A stretch of DNA of 64,000 nucleotides, taken from positions 1 through 64,000 of the forward strand of contig JAJDNF010000036.1 of the NCBI GenBank assembly GCA_022340805.1, in the 5' to 3' direction. Origin of the DNA: Chromatiaceae bacterium (GTDB lineage: Bacteria; Pseudomonadota; Gammaproteobacteria; Chromatiales; Chromatiaceae). Both the position numbers and the translations under genes were made by a program. Position 1 is the stretch's first letter. Each line of letters opens with the position of its first letter. A model generated the notes under the pieces. The model saw only the letters and a list, made by a program, of their open reading frames with translations, made no database searches and had not been told where the DNA came from. Below are positions 60,194-64,000 of this stretch, in pieces.

Positions 60194-61476
60194 GCATCAG
60201 CATCATCAACGGTCGTCTGATAGACCCTGCACACGGCATCGACGATCGACTCGATCTGCACATCGACGGTGAGGTCGTGGTCGCGGTTGGCGACGCGCCC
60301 GCGGAGTTCGCCGCTGACGAGATCATCGATGCGCGCAACCAGGTGATCTGCCCCGGACTGGTCGACCTCGCCGCCAGCCTGCGCGAGCCCGGCTATGAAC
60401 ACAAGGCGACCCTGGCCAGCGAGGCAGCGGCCGCCGCGCGCAGCGGTATCACGACGCTGTTGTGCACCCCGGACACTAATCCGGTGATCGACAACGCGGC
60501 CGTGGTCGAGTTGATTCATCGCATGGCGCGTAAGCTCGCCCAGGCCAGGATCCTTGCCACCGGTGCCCTCACCCGCGGACTGAACGGCGAGCACCTTTCC
60601 GAGATGGCGGCGCTGAAGCAGACCGGATGTGTCGCGGTCAGCAACGCCCACTACCCACTGGCCTCGACGCTGGTGGAGCGGCGAGCGCTTGAGTACGCCG
60701 CCACGTTCGGCCTCACGGTCTTCCTGCGCTCCGAGGATCGCCATCTGCGCGCCGGCGGCTGCGTCCACGAAGGTGTCGTCTCGACGCGGTTGGGCCTGCC
60801 CGGCATACCATCGGCGGCAGAAAGCGTTGCAGTCGCACGCGACCTGGCGCTCGCCCAACACACCCAGGCCAAGGTGCATTTCCGCAACCTGTCCACGCAG
60901 ACCGCGGCACGCATGATCCGCGAGGCACAGGCGTCGGGGATCCTGGTCACTGCCGACGTCGCCGCGCACCAGTTGCACCTGACCGATATGGACGTCGACG
61001 GCTTCGACGCCGAGTGCCATGTATCACCGCCGTTCCGCACCCTGAGCGACCGCGAGGCGCTGCGTCGCGCGGTCGCCGACGGAACCATCACCGCGATATG
61101 CTCGGACCACCAGCCTCATGAACCCGACGCCAAGCAGCGTCCATTTCCCGAGACCGAGGCCGGCATCTCGGGCCTTGAGACACTGCTCGGCCTAACCTTG
61201 CGCCTGGTAGAGGAAAAAGTACTCGACCTACCCACCGCACTGGCCCGGGTCACCCAGGGACCAGCCGACATACTCGGCCTGCCATACGGCCGCCTAGGCA
61301 TCGGGTCGCCTGCCGACGTATGCATCTTCGAGCCGGAGCAGCGCTGGACGCTCGATTCGGCAGACATGCTCAGCGAGGGACGCAATACACCCTTCGACGG
61401 TTGGGACTTTCCTGGGCGCATCAGTCATACCATCTTCAACGGCCGCGTGGTCTACCGAGCCACGGATAAACGCTGA
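60190..61476 (+). CDS. pyrC': Dihydroorotase-like subunit PyrC' with lost metal site
   Basis: A 428-residue class I dihydroorotase homologue. At the metal motif, where active enzymes have DPHVHLREPG, it reads [10 protein letters not shown]: the two His are Ala 61 and Ser 63. The later IHCED-type site reads FLRSEDRHL, and CHVST reads FRNLST. It is therefore probably inactive, as in Pseudomonas PyrC', which serves to hold the ATCase assembly together. An active dihydroorotase must be elsewhere. It is coupled to pyrB (ATGA) and to pyrK (TGATG). Confidence 0.93.
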   Translation: MSISIINGRLIDPAHGIDDRLDLHIDGEVVVAVGDAPAEFAADEIIDARNQVICPGLVDLAASLREPGYEHKATLASEAAAAARSGITTLLCTPDTNPVIDNAAVVELIHRMARKLAQARILATGALTRGLNGEHLSEMAALKQTGCVAVSNAHYPLASTLVERRALEYAATFGLTVFLRSEDRHLRAGGCVHEGVVSTRLGLPGIPSAAESVAVARDLALAQHTQAKVHFRNLSTQTAARMIREAQASGILVTADVAAHQLHLTDMDVDGFDAECHVSPPFRTLSDREALRRAVADGTITAICSDHQPHEPDAKQRPFPETEAGISGLETLLGLTLRLVEEKVLDLPTALARVTQGPADILGLPYGRLGIGSPADVCIFEPEQRWTLDSADMLSEGRNTPFDGWDFPGRISHTIFNGRVVYRATDKR

Positions 61477-62336
61477 TGGACAGAGCACACCGCGATACGA
61501 TCCTGGTCGAAGACGCCGAGATCCTGAGCCACGAGCCGCATGCCGGCGAGCAATACGTGATGCGCGTCCGGGCACCCGGCTGTGCCCGGCGGGCGAGGCC
61601 GGGTCAGTTCGCTCATCTCACGGTCGACCCGCAGCGACCGATGCGACGCCCGATCTCGATCATGCGCGCATCGGCGGCAGACGGCTGGGTGGATTTCCTC
61701 TACAAGGCCGTCGGCGACGGTACCCGGCTGCTTGCCGCGCGCCGCCGCGGCGAGCAGATCAGCGTGCTGGGACCTATCGGTGTCGCGTTCGAGATCCGCG
61801 AGCGGCGCCCGCTGCTGATTGGCGGCGGCGTGGGCATGCCACCGATGATCTTCATCGCCGAGTCGCTCAGATACAGCGACAGCAAGCCCTTCGTGGTGCT
61901 CGGTTCCGAGGTACCCTTCCCGTTCACCGCCAGACCCTCGCAGTTCCCGCTGCCCGGCCTCCCCGACGGCGTGATTGCGGCGATGCCGCTACTCGAAGAC
62001 TGGAAGATCCCCAGCCGCCTGGCCAGCCTGCAGGGCTATGCCGGATGCCACCAGGGGTACGTCACCGATCTGGCTCGCTATTGGCTGGATGGCTTGAGCG
62101 ACCGGGAACGTGCGGAGGTCGGTGTATACGCCTGCGGTCCGCACGCAATGCTCGGCGCGGTGGTGAATCTGGCCCGCGAATATGATCTTCCGGTTCAGGT
62201 CTCCCTGGAGGAATTCATGGCCTGCGCGGTCGGTGGTTGCGCGGGTTGCGTCGTCGAGGTCAGCACACCGGGCGGCCCGGCCATGAAGCGCGTGTGTGTC
62301 GATGGTCCGGTATTTGATGGCTATACGGTCTTCTGA
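61476..62336 (+). CDS. pyrK: Dihydroorotate dehydrogenase electron-transfer subunit (PyrK-like)
   Basis: A 286-residue ferredoxin-reductase-like protein. A FAD domain front (RARPGQFAHLTVDPQRPMRR, PISIM) is followed by the NAD part (LLIGGGVGMPPMIFIAESLR) and a 2Fe-2S cluster with Cys at about 250, 255, 258 and 274 (FMACAVGGCAGCVVEV, KRVCVDGPVF). Such subunits pass electrons from class 1B PyrD to NAD. No pyrD is in the window. The gene overlaps pyrC' by one base, so it belongs to the pyr operon. Confidence 0.9.
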   Translation: MDRAHRDTILVEDAEILSHEPHAGEQYVMRVRAPGCARRARPGQFAHLTVDPQRPMRRPISIMRASAADGWVDFLYKAVGDGTRLLAARRRGEQISVLGPIGVAFEIRERRPLLIGGGVGMPPMIFIAESLRYSDSKPFVVLGSEVPFPFTARPSQFPLPGLPDGVIAAMPLLEDWKIPSRLASLQGYAGCHQGYVTDLARYWLDGLSDRERAEVGVYACGPHAMLGAVVNLAREYDLPVQVSLEEFMACAVGGCAGCVVEVSTPGGPAMKRVCVDGPVFDGYTVF

Positions 62337-62412
62337 TCTGCGTGGGCCGAATTGGCGATGAGGCCCTTCCGCGCCAGCCTCACTCCCGATAACCGGCAAT
62401 TCTGTCCCAACC

Positions 62413-64000
62413 TCAATGCAAGGATGACTTCCTGAGAGGCGGTGGGGAGCGATGACCACTCACGTAATTTAAAATCGTGCGGACCAACACGTCCTGCATC
62501 ACCGGCTTCACCAATTGATCGTGCATGCCTGCAGCCAGCGATGCCTTTCGCTCCTCTGGCGAAACATGCGCCGTCAGGCCAATGACCGGCACCTGCGCGC
62601 CGGCCTTGCGCATGCTGCGTGTAGCCTGCCTTCCGTCCATCTGCGGCATCTGCACATCCATCAGCACTACGTGAAACCGCTCCTGGCCGCCATTCAGGAC
62701 CGCTGTCAAAGCGTCTTTGCCATTGCCCACCGTCGTGACCTCCGCACCCTCGGCCCTAAGCAGGGATTCAACAACGGTAAGATTGATCTGAGCATCATCT
62801 GCGACAAGTACCCGCACACCGTTCAGGTGCGTCCCCTGGCCCGCAACAGGCAACCGATCGTCGACAGGCACCTCCACTGAATCCTGCACCTCCCGCAGCG
62901 GCAGCCGTAACTCGAACTCGCTCCCGGCACCCGATTCGCTGTGCACCAAAATGTCGCCTCCCATCAAGATCGCCAGTGTATTGCTGATGCTTAGACCCAG
63001 TCCCGTGCCCTCGCGGTTGCGACCAGATGGGTCAGATCCCTGGTCAAATGGCTTGAACAAGCGGGCAATCTGCGCCGCAGACATCCCGATGCCGGTATCC
63101 TTTACCTTGAATGAATAGTTGTCGCCACCTCTGCTGACATCCAGCGTGACGCGGCCATGCTCTGTAAACTTGACGGCATTGCTCAACAAATTGATGAGTA
63201 TCTGCTGCAGTCGGAATCCATCACCGATCACGCGCTCGGGGACATCCGCGGCTATGACCACTGGCATATCCAGACCTTTGAGGTCGATCCGCGGCTTAAG
63301 CATTGCCGCGGATTGCAGAACCGCCTTGCGTAATTTGAAAGGCTGCTCCTCAATTACCAGTTTGCCAGCCTCGATCTTCGAAAGATCCAGAACGTCATTG
63401 GCGATGTTCAGCAGGTGCTCCCCGGCTTCCAGGATCTGTTCAAAGGTGGTCGCAACCCTTCGGTTCTGACTCTGCTGCAGGCCAACCTGCGCCAACCCAA
63501 GGACTGCGTTCAGCGGCGTGCGGATCTCGTGACTCATATCGGCGAGAAAGCGGCTCTTCGTTTGCGCCTGCTTCTGTGCCCGATTGCGCGCCGCGACCAG
63601 CTCGCCGGTGCGCTCGCGCACTTCTGCCTCGAGGTGATCGCGATGCCGCGCCAAAGCACGTTGGACAGTTCGCACCTCGCTGACGTCCTGCATCATCCCC
63701 ACAGCACGCAGTGCTCTCTCCGCCCCCACCACATCGAATTCTGCAATTGCATGGATATCGAGTTGCCTCTCCCCGATAAGCAGCCGGAACTCCACGTCCA
63801 TACTTCCACCGGGTCGTCCACCGCGCCACGCCTTCAGTACCGCGCGCTTGTCCTCCGGGTGGACGAATGCGAGAAACTCGGCCCAGGTGTTCACGTGCGC
63901 AAGCAGGCCGTGAATCCGGCTTGCACCCTGACTGATATCGAAGCGCCCTTCGACCGGACGCCCGGTCCAACTTGCGACACGCGCCATCGCCTGGGCCAAC
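62413..64000 (-). CDS. Hybrid sensor histidine kinase, 5' end outside window
   Basis: At least 528 residues; the front is cut by the window edge. In order: a PAS-like domain (DISQGASRIHGLLAHVNTWA), a coiled coil, HisKA with the phospho-acceptor in ADMSHEIRTPLNAVLGLAQV, the ATPase domain (LLSNAVKFTEHGRV, KDTGIGM, GTGLGLSI), and a receiver (VRVLVADDAQIN, VLMDVQMPQMDGRQATRSM, LVKPV). The tail is hydrophilic. It converges on the pyr operon. Confidence 0.93.
   Translation of the reverse strand, partial: LAQAMARVASWTGRPVEGRFDISQGASRIHGLLAHVNTWAEFLAFVHPEDKRAVLKAWRGGRPGGSMDVEFRLLIGERQLDIHAIAEFDVVGAERALRAVGMMQDVSEVRTVQRALARHRDHLEAEVRERTGELVAARNRAQKQAQTKSRFLADMSHEIRTPLNAVLGLAQVGLQQSQNRRVATTFEQILEAGEHLLNIANDVLDLSKIEAGKLVIEEQPFKLRKAVLQSAAMLKPRIDLKGLDMPVVIAADVPERVIGDGFRLQQILINLLSNAVKFTEHGRVTLDVSRGGDNYSFKVKDTGIGMSAAQIARLFKPFDQGSDPSGRNREGTGLGLSISNTLAILMGGDILVHSESGAGSEFELRLPLREVQDSVEVPVDDRLPVAGQGTHLNGVRVLVADDAQINLTVVESLLRAEGAEVTTVGNGKDALTAVLNGGQERFHVVLMDVQMPQMDGRQATRSMRKAGAQVPVIGLTAHVSPEERKASLAAGMHDQLVKPVMQDVLVRTILNYVSGHRSPPPLRKSSLH

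Overview
The window is GC-rich, densely coding DNA from a gammaproteobacterium. The best guess is a Chromatiales-like, autotrophic, possibly sulfur- or iron-oxidising lineage. This is inferred from four things: a Calvin-cycle type cluster (tkt-gap-pgk-pyk-fba); a pilGHIJ-chpA-chpC block beside gshB-tonB-yqgE-ruvX-pyrR-pyrB-pyrC', a gene order also known in Pseudomonas; an S-adenosylhomocysteine riboswitch before ahcY; and the remnant of an MtrB/PioB-type electron-conduit porin. No rRNA, tRNA, CRISPR array, insertion sequence or prophage was recognised. The last gene runs off the right edge.

Layout. 1-3.9 kb: an OmpR/EnvZ-like two-component system flanked by two small secreted low-complexity proteins, then a decayed spot where the C-terminal ends of two divergent genes are joined, one of them MtrB/PioB. 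3.9-11.6 kb: a leftward run of a periplasmic DUF255 thioredoxin-fold protein, tatC (with an unusual C-terminal extension), tatB, tatA, hisE, hisF, hisA, hisH, hisB and dtd; hisI is not in its usual place. 11.7-18.5 kb: a rightward signalling block (DUF1631 protein, PilZ protein, HPt-REC-PAS-GGDEF-EAL hybrid, HDOD protein) pointing to cyclic-di-GMP control. 18.5-29.5 kb: mixed housekeeping genes (prolyl aminopeptidase, typA, a Sel1 protein, an NTF2-like protein, a chemoreceptor, an orphan ParS/MbcA-like antitoxin, purC, a glutaredoxin, srkA, a CPCC protein, a universal stress protein).

29.6-36.7 kb: the leftward carbon-fixation/glycolysis cluster tkt-gap-pgk-pyk-fba, with strong hairpins in three successive gene junctions and a terminator after fba. 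37-43.2 kb: the activated-methyl cycle (metK, ahcY with riboswitch, metF) and rsmE, with a peroxiredoxin-like protein and a DUF2189 membrane protein. 43.3-53.3 kb: the Pil-Chp chemosensory operon for type IV pili (pilG, pilH, pilI, pilJ, chpA, chpC), lacking pilK and chpB. 53.3-54.5 kb: a secreted rhodanese and its small partner. 54.7-62.3 kb: a tightly coupled rightward operon gshB-apbE-tonB-yqgE-ruvX-pyrR-pyrB-pyrC'-pyrK, where the dihydroorotase homologue has lost its metal-binding histidines. 62.4 kb to the end: a hybrid sensor kinase, cut by the window edge.

Genes work together in visible sets: Tat export with a periplasmic partner, histidine synthesis, cyclic-di-GMP signalling, the Calvin cycle, the SAM/SAH cycle, pilus chemosensing (with the TonB-like gene possibly joining it), and pyrimidine synthesis.
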